From DATLNM01 sp035536775 (GTDB lineage Bacteria > Actinomycetota > CADDZG01 > WHSQ01), in the NCBI GenBank assembly GCA_035536775.1, contig DATLNM010000022.1, forward strand, positions 1 to 64,000: a DNA stretch of 64,000 bases. Reading direction: 5' to 3'. A program made the position numbers and the translations under genes. Below the pieces are notes generated by a model. That model had not been told where the DNA came from and did not search any database. It saw nothing but the letters and a program-made list of their open reading frames with translations. Shown here piece by piece: positions 1 to 8,375 of this stretch; the first letter of the stretch is position 1, and each line of letters begins with the position of its first letter.

Positions 1-378
1 CGTCTCACCCGAGAAGTACGGGCAGGCGCAGAACACGAGGTTCTCGTTGCTGATCAGCTTCTCGGCAAGTGCCGGAGCCTGGTTCGGGTCGCCCTGGCTG
101 TCCTCGGTCTGAACCTCGAGGGTGCAAGGCACGTCGCCTGCGTCGTTCGCCTGGGTGACCGCGTACTCGACGCCGTCGGCGATGGGCTGGCCTACCGACG
201 CGTAGTCACCCGAGAGGGCGCCCATCGTGCCGATGACCCATGTGCATTGCTTGACTTCCGGCTCATCATCGCCGGGATCCGCACCCGGGTCGGCCGGGTC
301 GTCGCCACCACACGCCGCACCGATGAGCGCGAACGCGCTCAGCATCGCGACGAAGACCATCCACTTCGATCTCCTCAT
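1..378 (-). CDS. Branched-chain amino-acid-type ABC transporter substrate-binding lipoprotein, N-terminal part
   Basis: The gene runs off the left edge, so only the first 126 codons are visible. The start at 378 has a GGGGGAG Shine–Dalgarno sequence. The protein opens with a basic n-region and hydrophobic stretch ending in a lipobox (LIGAAC, Cys at about residue 23), followed by an acidic Gly/Asp/Pro linker, as in exported lipoproteins. The mature part begins WVIGTMGALSGDYASVGQPI, then ADGVEYAVTQAND. This matches the first lobe of periplasmic binding fold type I proteins (LivJ/HAAT, Peripla_BP_6), which bind branched-chain amino acids, amides or similar ligands outside the membrane. The ligand cannot be read from this fragment, and the permeases and ATPases would lie outside the window. 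Confidence 0.85.
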   Translation of the reverse strand, partial: MRRSKWMVFVAMLSAFALIGAACGGDDPADPGADPGDDEPEVKQCTWVIGTMGALSGDYASVGQPIADGVEYAVTQANDAGDVPCTLEVQTEDSQGDPNQAPALAEKLISNENLVFCACPYFSGET

Positions 379-729
379 TCAACTCCCCCTTACATGCTCC
401 AGGCCCGGACGTTCCGGACCCCGTTTCCTTGACCTTCGTACCGCCGCTTGCACGTGCCCCCTCTTGGCCGAGGACTGCCCCGGTGTTGAGATGGGTCGTA
501 TCGAATTCAGACACCGCGACGCGGTGCCTCTCTACCGGGATTCCGGCAAAGCGGCGATAGTTTACAGAGCGACCCCTGGAAGTCCAATCCTTTCGGACAA
601 ATCCGGCCCTCCTTCCCCCCGAAGGTGGCGCTTCCCCCAAGAGCTCAGATCCCCCGGCGCCACGCGGGGAGCTGCTCGGGGTCAGTCTACGACAGTTGTA
701 GTAGGACCGCCAGGAGCAGTTTGGGGGCG
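379..729. other. Intergenic region with the promoter and leader of the binding-protein gene
   Basis: These 350 bases hold no convincing gene. They contain the minus-strand promoter listed at 559–587 and a leader of about 175 bases for the lipoprotein gene. A short inverted repeat (CTAC…GTAG) lies near 683–697 and a GTCC…GGAC repeat near 582–598. No T-rich terminator was seen below the response-regulator gene. Confidence 0.5.
559..587 (-). promoter_or_regulatory. Candidate promoter of the binding-protein gene
   Basis: On the minus strand TTGGAC (582–587) and TAAACT (559–564) are separated by 17 bases. The -10 is good and the -35 only partly matches the consensus. It would give a leader of about 175 bases. 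Confidence 0.4.
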
Positions 730-1326
730 TCAGGCGCCTGCGATGACCTCTTCGGCGATGGCACGCATGGGGCGGCGCTCATCCATCGCCTTCTTCTGGA
801 TGAACCGGAACGCCTCCGCCTCGGTCAATCCCCCCTCGTCCATGAGCTTGCCCTTGGCGCGATCGACGATCTTGCGCGCCTCGAGCTGCTCGGTGAGGCC
901 CTCGTTCTCCTTCTTCACCGCGGACAGCTGGGCGTAGCGCGCCAGCGCGATGTCGATCGCAGGGAGGAGGTCCGTCTTCTGGAACGGCTTCACGAGGTAC
1001 CCGAGCGCGCCTGCCTCTGCGGCGCGCATGACGAGATCCTTCTGCGAGAAAGCCGTCAACACCAGTACGGCTGCGAGATCCTCGTCCGCGATGCGCTCGG
1101 CGGCGGTGAGGCCGTCCGTTCCGGGCATCTTGATGTCCATGATGACGAGGTCGGGCGCCTTCTCACGTGCCAGACGGATCGCAGCTTCACCGTCGGACGC
1201 CTCGGCGACGACGTGGAAGCCCTCCTCCTCGAGCATCTCCTTGAGGTCCAGGCGGATGATCGCCTCGTCTTCGGCGATCAGGACCTTCGTGGCGTCGGCG
1301 CGCGGTGTGTCGCCGTCGGCCATCAC
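730..1326 (-). CDS. ANTAR-domain response regulator (PdtaR-like)
   Basis: A 198-residue two-component regulator. Residues 13–130 are a receiver domain with the acidic pocket (IAEDE, residues 17–21), phospho-acceptor Asp64 (VIMDIKMPG) and the conserved Lys in LVKPF. A coiled linker follows, and the last 55 or so residues form an ANTAR domain (ARKIVDRAKGKLMDEGGLTE, then AFRFIQKKAMDERRPM). ANTAR proteins bind tandem hairpins in nascent RNA and act as antiterminators. Length and order match mycobacterial PdtaR/Rv1626. No partner kinase is visible. The start overlaps the stop of the upstream coiled-coil gene, so the two are probably co-translated. Confidence 0.93.
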   Translation of the reverse strand: MMADGDTPRADATKVLIAEDEAIIRLDLKEMLEEEGFHVVAEASDGEAAIRLAREKAPDLVIMDIKMPGTDGLTAAERIADEDLAAVLVLTAFSQKDLVMRAAEAGALGYLVKPFQKTDLLPAIDIALARYAQLSAVKKENEGLTEQLEARKIVDRAKGKLMDEGGLTEAEAFRFIQKKAMDERRPMRAIAEEVIAGA

Positions 1327-1607
1327 GGGCGTGACGCCAACAGGCGATCCAGGAGCCGGTCCTGCTCGGCCTGGAGCTCTGTGATGACGGCCGAAGCTTC
1401 GTCGCGCTGCTTCTGGAGGCGGTCGTGGTCTTCGCGCGCGACGCGGTAGTCGCGGTCGGCCAGCGGTGTCTCGGCGACGAGCATGCGTGTCTTGGCCTCC
1501 TCGAGGACGTCCATCTGATAAAGAAGTTGCTCCTCGACGATACGCAGTTCTTCGCGCGCCTTGATCAGGCGCTCACGCACCTGCTGGAAGTTCTTCTCGA
1601 GATCCAT
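1323..1607 (-). CDS. Small coiled-coil protein of unknown function
   Basis: A 94-residue protein starting MDLEKNFQQVRERLI. It is almost entirely charged helix with heptad-like Leu/Ile spacing (REELRIVEEQLLYQMDVLEE, later DHDRLQKQRDEASA), which predicts a coiled coil. The frame is open further upstream, but that part would run through tRNA-Leu, so the ATG at 1607 is the sensible start. A TATACT box ends 10 bases before it, giving a very short leader. The stop overlaps the ANTAR regulator start by 4 bases, which suggests a functional link. I do not recognise the family. Confidence 0.7.
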   Translation of the reverse strand: MDLEKNFQQVRERLIKAREELRIVEEQLLYQMDVLEEAKTRMLVAETPLADRDYRVAREDHDRLQKQRDEASAVITELQAEQDRLLDRLLASRP

Positions 1608-1617
1608 AGGACTGAGA

Positions 1618-1623
1618 AGTATA
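1618..1623 (-). promoter_or_regulatory. -10 box (TATACT) for the coiled-coil/ANTAR pair
   Basis: TATACT on the minus strand lies 10 bases before the ATG at 1607. Transcription would start only a few bases upstream of the codon. No clear -35 was found at 16–18 bases. Confidence 0.45.
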
Positions 1624-1661
1624 GGTGCGCGCTCCCACGTACTTGGGGGTCGGTATTCCGG

Positions 1662-1745
1662 TGCCGGGAGCGGGATTTGAACCCGCACGCCCTTTCAGGC
1701 AATGGTGTTTGAGACCATCATGTCTGCCAGTTCCATCATCCCGGC
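1662..1745 (-). tRNA. tRNA-Leu (anticodon CAA)
   Basis: The minus strand folds as a class II tRNA. The acceptor stem GCCGGGA pairs with TCCCGGC, and the D arm contains TGGCAGA. The anticodon stem ATGGT/ACCAT holds the loop CTCAAAC, giving anticodon CAA. A long variable arm and the T arm GCGGG-TTCAAAT-CCCGC follow. The discriminator base is A. The genome continues CCG, so the terminal CCA is not fully encoded. Confidence 0.95.
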
Positions 1746-1768
1746 GCAGTGGATGATGTTACTCAGTG

Positions 1769-2734
1769 CTAGGTCGGGGCCATGGCCTCCAGGGCGGCGC
1801 GGGATGCGGCGGGGCCGCTTTCTGTTGCGAACAGGAGGATCGCGGTGGTCAAGCCTGCGTCGTAGAACGCGGCGAGTTGCTCTTTGCAGTCTTCAGGGCC
1901 GCCCATGACGACTATCGACTCAATGAGGCGATCGCTGACCGCCTCGCGCGCCGCGGTGCGTTCTCCCGAACGCCACAACGTCTGCACCTCGGACGCCTCG
2001 TCCTCGAAGCCCTGGCGCGCGAGCCAGGGGTTGTAGCCGTTCGCCGCGATGTACGGCGCAAGCATCCAGCGCGCGAAGTCCTTCACTTCGTTGACCGGTC
2101 GCCCCGGACAGCAGATGACGCGCGCGATGATCTCTTTCCCCGGGGCGGCCTTCGCCGCGAGCCGGATCCCCTCTTCCGATGTAAGGAACAGCGCGACGCC
2201 GTCCGCTACTTCGTCGGCGAGCGCGAGCATCTTCGGACCTAGGGCGGCGAGAAAGATGGGCACGGGAGTGACCGCGGGTTGTTCGAGGCGGAAGCCGTGG
2301 ACGGCGATCGATTCTCCGTCGAGAGTCACCTTCTCGCCCCCGAGCAACGCTCTGACCGTGGTGACAGTCTCGCGCATGCGCGCCAGTGGCCGTTCGAACG
2401 GGACACCCATCCACTCGGTCACGATGGTCGGGGTGGACGCGCCGAGGCCGAGACAGAAGCGCCCGCCGCTCGCCTGTTGCGCGGCGAGTGCGCTCATCGC
2501 GATGAGCGCGGGAGGGCGTGTGAACGCAGGGGCGATGGCGCAGCCGAGTCGCGCCGAGCTCGTAGAGATGCCGGCGGCAGACGCCATCGAGAACCCATCA
2601 GGCCCCGAGACCTCGGCCGACCAGACATCGGTGTAGCCGAGATCTTCGGCCACTTTCGCGAGCTCGCACGCCTCGCGCACATCGGTCCCGGGAAATGGAA
2701 TCGTCGCCCCGAGTCGCTGCGTCATGCCCGCCAT
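1769..2734 (-). CDS. LLM-class (F420-type) oxidoreductase
   Basis: A 321-residue luciferase-like TIM-barrel protein. The N-terminal region (GATIPFP), the segment AEDLGYTDVWSAEVSG and the glycine-rich GRFCLGLGAST are characteristic of bacterial-luciferase-like F420-dependent oxidoreductases. So is the later segment PVPIFLAALGPKMLALA. These enzymes move hydride between reduced F420 or FMN and diverse substrates, so the substrate cannot be assigned. It starts at ATG 2734; an in-frame ATG three codons on is possible. The gene sits between tRNA-Leu and the acylase gene. The Ddn-like enzyme at 33.7 kb also fits an F420-using organism. Confidence 0.88.
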   Translation of the reverse strand: MAGMTQRLGATIPFPGTDVREACELAKVAEDLGYTDVWSAEVSGPDGFSMASAAGISTSSARLGCAIAPAFTRPPALIAMSALAAQQASGGRFCLGLGASTPTIVTEWMGVPFERPLARMRETVTTVRALLGGEKVTLDGESIAVHGFRLEQPAVTPVPIFLAALGPKMLALADEVADGVALFLTSEEGIRLAAKAAPGKEIIARVICCPGRPVNEVKDFARWMLAPYIAANGYNPWLARQGFEDEASEVQTLWRSGERTAAREAVSDRLIESIVVMGGPEDCKEQLAAFYDAGLTTAILLFATESGPAASRAALEAMAPT

Positions 2735-2786
2735 GCCTCACGAGGCGCGGCGATTCCACAAACAGATGGGATCGTCGCCCCGAGTC
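2696..2786. repeat. 20-base direct repeat at the 5' end of the LLM gene
   Basis: TGGAATCGTCGCCCCGAGTC at 2696–2715 lies within the start region of the LLM gene. It recurs with one mismatch at 2767–2786 in the spacer before the acylase gene. The copies are in the same orientation, 71 bases apart. Confidence 0.7.
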
Positions 2787-2797
2787 TTCTCATCGTG

Positions 2798-5464
2798 TTA
2801 CGGGCGGAACTCGACGACTTGTTGGAAGGTCGGGCGGTTCTGCCATTGCATCGAGTCCTGTCCTTGCACGCCGACGGGCGCGAACACGATGCGGTCTACA
2901 GTCTCGTCGAAGTCCCATGTCGTCGGGCCCCCGCCGAACCTCTCTTCCAAGGCCGAGATCGCGGCCGTGAGGCTCGAGGTCAACGCAGAGCGACACGCAG
3001 CGAGCTTCCCGCTGCCGCAGTAGATGCGGCTGAACCGGCCCTTAACCGGCATCCCGAGGATCATCCGCAGGTCCTTGTTCATGTGGCCGTAGAGCCCTCC
3101 GATGAACGCGCTGCCAACCGGGCCCGGCGCGTCGTGGTGACTGCCGGTCAATCCATAGGCGGCGTCGCCGAGGACCGGTTGGAACACCGCTTGCGAGGCG
3201 GGCTCCCACCACTCATCCATCAGAGCGACCGCCGCGGAATGGTCGTACGCGCCATCGGCGTCCTTATCGCGCCGGTGAGCGCCCGAGCGGATCCACTCCT
3301 GCATGAGCTTGACCGCCTCGGCGACCTTGGTGTCCTTCGATCGTCCGATCACGCGGAGCATCATCGGAAGGACAGCGCGCCCTCTCAGGTCCACGGTTGC
3401 TGCATCACCCATGATGTTGACGAGGTCTATGACGTTGAACTTCAGTCCCTTGGCGATGCGAGCGCGCATAGGCCCCTCGAGCAACTGGCTCCTATGGACC
3501 GGCCCGTAGCTCCACTGGCCGTCGTTGGCGCGGAACCCAGGAGCTTGCTTGTTGTTCCACGACACGATGTATCCCTGACGCGGGTTGATCTCTTTAGGGG
3601 TCTCCGCGAAAGACAGCTTTCCGCGCCAGTTCCACTTTCCCGTTCCCCACGCCGGTAGGTCGGGATTGACGCCTTCGGCCCGGCGTGGGTGATAGCCGCC
3701 GAGCTGCCACGCAATGCTCTTGCCGTCGACGTAGAACCAGTTGAACGTGAACGAGAACCGGGCGAACGCGCGCTGGAAGTCGATGGGGGCCCGGATCTTC
3801 GCCGGGTTCATGATCTCGACGTACGTCAGCGCGGAGTCAACCTCGGCACCCCAACTCGTGCGCTGGAGCACCCACGCGACAGGGGCGCCACCCACCGTGC
3901 TGCGCGTCTGCACGATCCCGTTGTCGGTGCGCTGGGTCGTCATCGACACCTGCATCGCTTCCGGGCTCTCCGGGGTACCTCCCGCGCCGGGCTTCGCGAA
4001 CCACGTGTCGGTGCGCGTCATCATCTCGACGCATTCGCCATCCTTCATATAGAAAGTGCTGTCGAGACTGACCTCTCCGCCGTCGGGGTTGCACAGACGC
4101 TCAGCGAAGATGTCGACGAGGTCTCCCCCCGCGGAGGTCGCGCTCCACGCGTAGCCACGGCCACGTCCGAGCAGTGTGTACAGCGAGATACCTGGGAACC
4201 CGATGCCGCGTGAATCGATCGTCGGACCGTGCAAGTCCATCTCCATGAGGATCTCGGGGCTCCAGTAACCCACCTGCGGACCGAACACCGCGATCGGGCG
4301 TCCAGTCTTCGAGCGCTTCGCGCCGACCAGCAAGGCGTTGCTCATCTCGTCGGGGAATGCCAGGGGGATCGGTCCGAACGGCCCATCGAGATGATCCGGA
4401 AGCGAGGTCCTCTGCGCCACTGCGCGTGCAACCTCCGCAGCCTGGTCGGGAAGAGCGACGGCCTTCGGATTGACCGGACCGAGGTCCATCGACCACGGGA
4501 AACGGCGATGCGTCGTCACCGGTGCCTCGGGGTCGTCGGCCCTGCGGAAGTCGGCAAGGATCCGGCGCGCAACCGCCGGCGCATAACCCTCGGCGATAAG
4601 CGCCTGAAGGAACGCCGCATTCTCGAGCTCGTCCCCCCCGCCGACGCCCAGCTGCGAGCCGATAAGGCTCGCGATCGCAACGGTGTCGGTTGGGCTCCAC
4701 GGCTCCGGCACCTGCTGGAGCGCGGGGTACTCACCGGGGAGCAGCGAAGGATCGGTCATCGCCTCGCCGATGAACTGGTTGATGCCCTCGGTGTAAGCAT
4801 CGAGATCGTCGATGACCTGATTGCCGAGCGTCGGGTTGAGCATCGGCAGCCGATCGATCATCGCCTGCAGCTCTTCCTCGGTGTACCCGGCGGTCGCGTA
4901 GATGGCGCGGTCGCTGGCTAGGTTCGACTCGCTGGGGCCGAGGAACTCCGACATACGCCCGCGCCCAACATGGCGCAGCGTGTCGATCATGAAGAGGCGG
5001 TCCTCGGCGGTTACGTAACCGGCGCCGTAGAGAACGTCGGCGCGCGTGGTCCCATAGATGTGTGGGACGCCGAAGGTATCTCTCAGGACCACGACGCCGG
5101 GTCGGGGCTCGTAGCGCGACACGATGTCCTCCTCTTTGACCCCGAACGACGCATCTTTGAAGAAGTTGGAGAGCGTTTCCGGAGTTACTCCCGGCGCGCC
5201 TTGGACCAAAGAGTCGTACATCCCCAGCTGGTCGGAGTTGTTGGCCGGCTGAGGGCCGCCAGCCTGAGCGACGAGAAGCTCCGCAGCATTGAGGTAACGA
5301 CCTTGGCCGGGCGGGAGGATGTTCATCGACACGATGCTTCGGTCGTTCGTTCGGTAGGCCTGTTCCGGCCCGCCCTCCTGAGCCGAAACACCTGACGTTC
5401 CAAGTGTCGTGAGCCCGCACGACAACGCGATCAACAACGCGAGTACAACCCGTGGTCCGCCCAT
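2798..5464 (-). CDS. Penicillin-acylase-family (S45) Ntn hydrolase, secreted
   Basis: A protein of about 888 residues with a clear signal peptide (VVLALLIALSCGLTTLG, then VSAQ). It is made as a precursor that cuts itself into alpha and beta chains. The new beta-chain N-terminal Ser is the nucleophile, seen in DEMSNALLVG about residue 375. The alpha part has VLRDTFGVPHIYGTTRADVL and GYVTAEDRLFMID, typical of the family. The beta part has GPQVGYWSPE and, later, IDFQRAFARFSFTFNWFYVD. Substrates of this family include beta-lactams, acyl-homoserine lactones and other N-acyl compounds; which applies is not visible. I chose ATG 5464 because GGGGGA precedes it; an ATG at 5479 lacks such a site. Confidence 0.9.
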   Translation of the reverse strand: MGGPRVVLALLIALSCGLTTLGTSGVSAQEGGPEQAYRTNDRSIVSMNILPPGQGRYLNAAELLVAQAGGPQPANNSDQLGMYDSLVQGAPGVTPETLSNFFKDASFGVKEEDIVSRYEPRPGVVVLRDTFGVPHIYGTTRADVLYGAGYVTAEDRLFMIDTLRHVGRGRMSEFLGPSESNLASDRAIYATAGYTEEELQAMIDRLPMLNPTLGNQVIDDLDAYTEGINQFIGEAMTDPSLLPGEYPALQQVPEPWSPTDTVAIASLIGSQLGVGGGDELENAAFLQALIAEGYAPAVARRILADFRRADDPEAPVTTHRRFPWSMDLGPVNPKAVALPDQAAEVARAVAQRTSLPDHLDGPFGPIPLAFPDEMSNALLVGAKRSKTGRPIAVFGPQVGYWSPEILMEMDLHGPTIDSRGIGFPGISLYTLLGRGRGYAWSATSAGGDLVDIFAERLCNPDGGEVSLDSTFYMKDGECVEMMTRTDTWFAKPGAGGTPESPEAMQVSMTTQRTDNGIVQTRSTVGGAPVAWVLQRTSWGAEVDSALTYVEIMNPAKIRAPIDFQRAFARFSFTFNWFYVDGKSIAWQLGGYHPRRAEGVNPDLPAWGTGKWNWRGKLSFAETPKEINPRQGYIVSWNNKQAPGFRANDGQWSYGPVHRSQLLEGPMRARIAKGLKFNVIDLVNIMGDAATVDLRGRAVLPMMLRVIGRSKDTKVAEAVKLMQEWIRSGAHRRDKDADGAYDHSAAVALMDEWWEPASQAVFQPVLGDAAYGLTGSHHDAPGPVGSAFIGGLYGHMNKDLRMILGMPVKGRFSRIYCGSGKLAACRSALTSSLTAAISALEERFGGGPTTWDFDETVDRIVFAPVGVQGQDSMQWQNRPTFQQVVEFRP

Positions 5465-5529
5465 CAATGCATCCCCCATGTGATTTGTCCCCCGCGGTTA
5501 CCGAGTCAGAGCGTACTCCCGGGGACCGG

Positions 5530-6276
5530 CTACTTCAGAGGGGCGCCGTCACGTGCGATCGCGGTCGAATTCGCCTGCGCCACCGGCTTCAACACGATCT
5601 CGTCGATATTCACGTGCGGGGGGCGGGTAACCGCCCACGCGATCGCGTCGGCGACATCCTCGGCCGTCAAAGGGTCGATCCCCTCATAGACCTGCGATGC
5701 GCGGTCACGGTCACCGGCGAACCGCACTATCGAGAACTCGGTCTCGACGAGACCCGGCGAGACTTCGGTGACTCGGATCGGCGTCCCGAGAAGCTCGATG
5801 CGCAGCGTGCGCGTGATGGCGCGCACCGCGTGCTTGCTCGCGGTGTAACCGCCGCCCCCCGCGTAAGTCTCGAACCCTGCGATCGATCCCACGTTGACGA
5901 TGTGGCCCGTGGCGCGACCTCGCATGCCCGGCAAGAAGGCGCGGGTCACTCTGATCAAGCCTTCGACGTTGGTCTCCCACATCGTGCGGACATCTCCCTC
6001 ATCGAGGGATTCGATGCGATCGCGACCGAGCGCGAGTCCCGCGTTGTTGACAAGCACGTCGGCCACCTCGACCTCCGACGCAAAGTCACTTACGGACGCG
6101 GGATCGGTGACGTCAAGCTGCGAAACGGCCACCTTTATAGGGGAATGTGCTCGGATGTCTTCGGCGAGGGCCTCGAGGGCGTCCAGTCGACGCGCACCAA
6201 GCAAGAGGTCGAATCCATGAGCCGCAAGAGCGACGGCCGTTGCTGCTCCGATACCGGCCGACGCTCCGGTTATCAC
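5530..6276 (-). CDS. Short-chain dehydrogenase/reductase
   Basis: A classical SDR of about 248 residues, NAD(P)-dependent. It has TGASAGIG at the very start, NNAG (VLVNNAGLA), the catalytic Ser in NVGSIAGF, and YTASK as the Tyr/Lys pair. Substrate unknown. The GTG at 6276 is the only usual start codon before an in-frame TAG. It removes part of the first beta strand, because the codons just before it read ALGLA, which the fold would normally include. A start in another frame joined by a one-base error is possible. The gene lies between the acylase and trpA. Confidence 0.85.
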   Translation of the reverse strand: MITGASAGIGAATAVALAAHGFDLLLGARRLDALEALAEDIRAHSPIKVAVSQLDVTDPASVSDFASEVEVADVLVNNAGLALGRDRIESLDEGDVRTMWETNVEGLIRVTRAFLPGMRGRATGHIVNVGSIAGFETYAGGGGYTASKHAVRAITRTLRIELLGTPIRVTEVSPGLVETEFSIVRFAGDRDRASQVYEGIDPLTAEDVADAIAWAVTRPPHVNIDEIVLKPVAQANSTAIARDGAPLK

Positions 6277-6361
6277 GGCTAGCCCGAGTGCGGTTGGATC
6301 ACGCTCGCTTACGGACGCGGTCTACGGCCTTTCTGGACTCGTACCTGCTTCATAACGCCCT

Positions 6362-6394
6362 CCCCGGTAGGCGTTCGCCGGGGACAACTGTCCC
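6362..6394 (-). terminator. Overlapping hairpins downstream of trpA
   Basis: Two overlapping inverted repeats follow the trpA stop: CCCCGG/CCGGGG (6362–6367 with 6378–6383) and GGGACA/TGTCCC (6381–6394). There is no T tract, so this may be a Rho-assisted end or an RNA-stabilising structure. It is the only structured element in the gap between the SDR and trpA. Confidence 0.4.
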
Positions 6395-6435
6395 ACGGCA
6401 CCAGCCGAGTTACCCGGAAATCGGTAGCGAAAAAC

Positions 6436-7206
6436 TCAGCTATCCAGGGCCTCTCGAAGCTCCTCGATGAACCTCACTGCAGCGCCGTCCCCTTGCTCCG
6501 CCAAGAGACGCACAACCGCAGATCCGATCACCACACCGTCCGCGAACTCCACCACAGCGCGCGCCTGCTCCGGTGTGGTGATGCCTATCCCCACGACGAC
6601 TGGAAGGTCACTTACCTCACGGCAGATCTCGACGACTCCCGCAGCGCGTTCCGACAGGCTCGTTCGCTCTCCCGTCACCCCGAGCGACGACACCGCGTAG
6701 AGGAATCCCGTGGCGCTCTTCGCGATCCGAGCCGCTCGCTCGAGCGAGGTCGTCGGCGCGACGAGCGCGATCCAGGCGAGCTCATTTGCCGCCGCGGCAT
6801 CACGCAAGCTTTGCGACTCCTCCAGGGGAAGGTCGGGAACGATCAAACCCGTGTAGCCGCTCCCCCGGGCGACAGCACAAAAGACCTCTTCCCCCACTCG
6901 GTGGATCGGGTTGTAGTACGTCATCACGACGCGGGGAGTCATGTCGCTGTCGATCTCCGCGTTGAGGACGTCGATCGGCCCGATCGACGCATTCAATGCG
7001 CGCTGACCCGCGGCCGCTATCACAGGTCCATCCATCAGCGGGTCCGAGTACGGCAGGCCGACTTCGATGACGTCCGCCAGTGGAGCGATGGCCCGCACCG
7101 CTCTTGCCCACCCGACGAGGTCGGGGACACCGCCCATCAGATAGGGAACGAGGAGCTTGCGACCCGCGCCGATCCGCTCGCGCAGGTGCGAGAGGAGCGC
7201 CGTCAC
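6436..7206 (-). CDS. trpA: Tryptophan synthase alpha subunit
   Basis: A 256-residue TIM barrel that splits indole-3-glycerol phosphate and passes indole to TrpB. The catalytic Glu48 and Asp55 are in IEVGLPYSDPLMDGP. The phosphate-binding glycines are in VGIGITTPEQA and GVVIGSAVV, and loop 6 includes YAVSSLGVTGERT. Length is usual. The start overlaps the trpB stop by 4 bases (7203–7206). It is the last gene of the His/Trp run. Confidence 0.97.
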   Translation of the reverse strand: MTALLSHLRERIGAGRKLLVPYLMGGVPDLVGWARAVRAIAPLADVIEVGLPYSDPLMDGPVIAAAGQRALNASIGPIDVLNAEIDSDMTPRVVMTYYNPIHRVGEEVFCAVARGSGYTGLIVPDLPLEESQSLRDAAAANELAWIALVAPTTSLERAARIAKSATGFLYAVSSLGVTGERTSLSERAAGVVEICREVSDLPVVVGIGITTPEQARAVVEFADGVVIGSAVVRLLAEQGDGAAVRFIEELREALDS

Positions 7207-8375
7207 GATCCTCTGACGGAGCGTGCGCCGGCGATCGTCGCGACGTCCTTGTCCCCACGACCAGAGAGCCCGACGATCACGGTTTCATCCGCAACGGCCG
7301 AACGAGCGAGATGAGCGATCGCGTGCGCCGGCTCGAGCGCAGGCAGTATCCCTTCGGTCTGAGCCAGCAGCTCGAACGCTGCGAGTGCTTCGTCGTCTGT
7401 CACCGAGACGTAAGTCGCGCGCCCGCTTGTCGCGAGCCACGCATGCTCCGGACCGACGCCCGGATAGTCGAGGCCCGCGGATACGGAATGGGCCTCGGAG
7501 ATGAGGCCCTGATCGTTTTGCAGGACGAGGCTGCGAGCACCGTGCAAGACACCGGGCGCGCCGAGGGTGATCGATGCACCGTTGCGGCGGTCAAGACCCT
7601 CGCCAGCGGCCTCGACGCCTACGAGCGCGACGCCGTCGTCCCTGTAGAACGGCCGAAACAGCCCGATCGCGTTCGAGCCACCTCCGACACAGGCGATGAC
7701 TCGATCGGGCAAGCGTCGCGTCGCCTCCAGGATCTGAGCGCGCGCCTCACTTCCGATGACGGACTGGAGGTGGGCGACTAACTCCGGGTAGGGATGCGGG
7801 CCAACGACCGAACCGATGACGTAGTGCGTGTCCTCGACATTGGTGACCCAGTCGCGCAACGCCTCGTTGATCGCGTCTTTCAGGGTGGCCGTCCCGTCGT
7901 CCACAGGGACGACCGTCGCTCCGAGCATCTCCATCCGCACGACATTGAGGTTCTGACGCGCGACATCGACCGCTCCCATGAACACCACACAGGGGAGGCC
8001 GAAGTACGCAGCGGCCGTCGCGGTCGCGACACCGTGCTGTCCGGCGCCGGTCTCGGCGATGATGCGCGTCTTGCCCATGCGTACGGCGAGAAGCACCTGC
8101 CCGATCGTGTTGTTGATCTTGTGGGCGCCCGTGTGCGCTAGGTCTTCGCGTTTCAGCCACACGTCGGCACCCAAACGCTCCGAGAGCCGGGTCGCCTTGT
8201 AGAGGGGTGTCGGCCTGCCCACGATCGTGCGCAACAGATCATTGAGCTCGATCCAAAAGGAGGTATCCGCAAGCGCTGCCTCCCACGCCCGCTCGAGCTC
8301 GTCGAGCGCGCCCATGAGCGCCTCCGGCACGTAGCGGCCCCCGAACTCGCCGAAACGCCCGTGCCCGACCGTCAC
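7203..8375 (-). CDS. trpB: Tryptophan synthase beta subunit
   Basis: A 390-residue PLP enzyme that condenses indole with serine. The PLP Lys86 is in HTGAHKINN, the catalytic Glu is in AETGAGQHGVA, and the phosphate loop is CVGGGSNAIG. It is the standard TrpB1 length. It overlaps trpC and trpA by 4 bases each, fitting translational coupling and a channelled alpha2beta2 complex. Confidence 0.97.
   Translation of the reverse strand: MTVGHGRFGEFGGRYVPEALMGALDELERAWEAALADTSFWIELNDLLRTIVGRPTPLYKATRLSERLGADVWLKREDLAHTGAHKINNTIGQVLLAVRMGKTRIIAETGAGQHGVATATAAAYFGLPCVVFMGAVDVARQNLNVVRMEMLGATVVPVDDGTATLKDAINEALRDWVTNVEDTHYVIGSVVGPHPYPELVAHLQSVIGSEARAQILEATRRLPDRVIACVGGGSNAIGLFRPFYRDDGVALVGVEAAGEGLDRRNGASITLGAPGVLHGARSLVLQNDQGLISEAHSVSAGLDYPGVGPEHAWLATSGRATYVSVTDDEALAAFELLAQTEGILPALEPAHAIAHLARSAVADETVIVGLSGRGDKDVATIAGARSVRGS

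Noticed and set aside
2279..3658. Long plus-strand reading frame across the LLM and acylase genes
   Set aside because: It crosses two conserved minus-strand genes and has the Arg/Ala/Pro/His-rich composition of a frame shadow.
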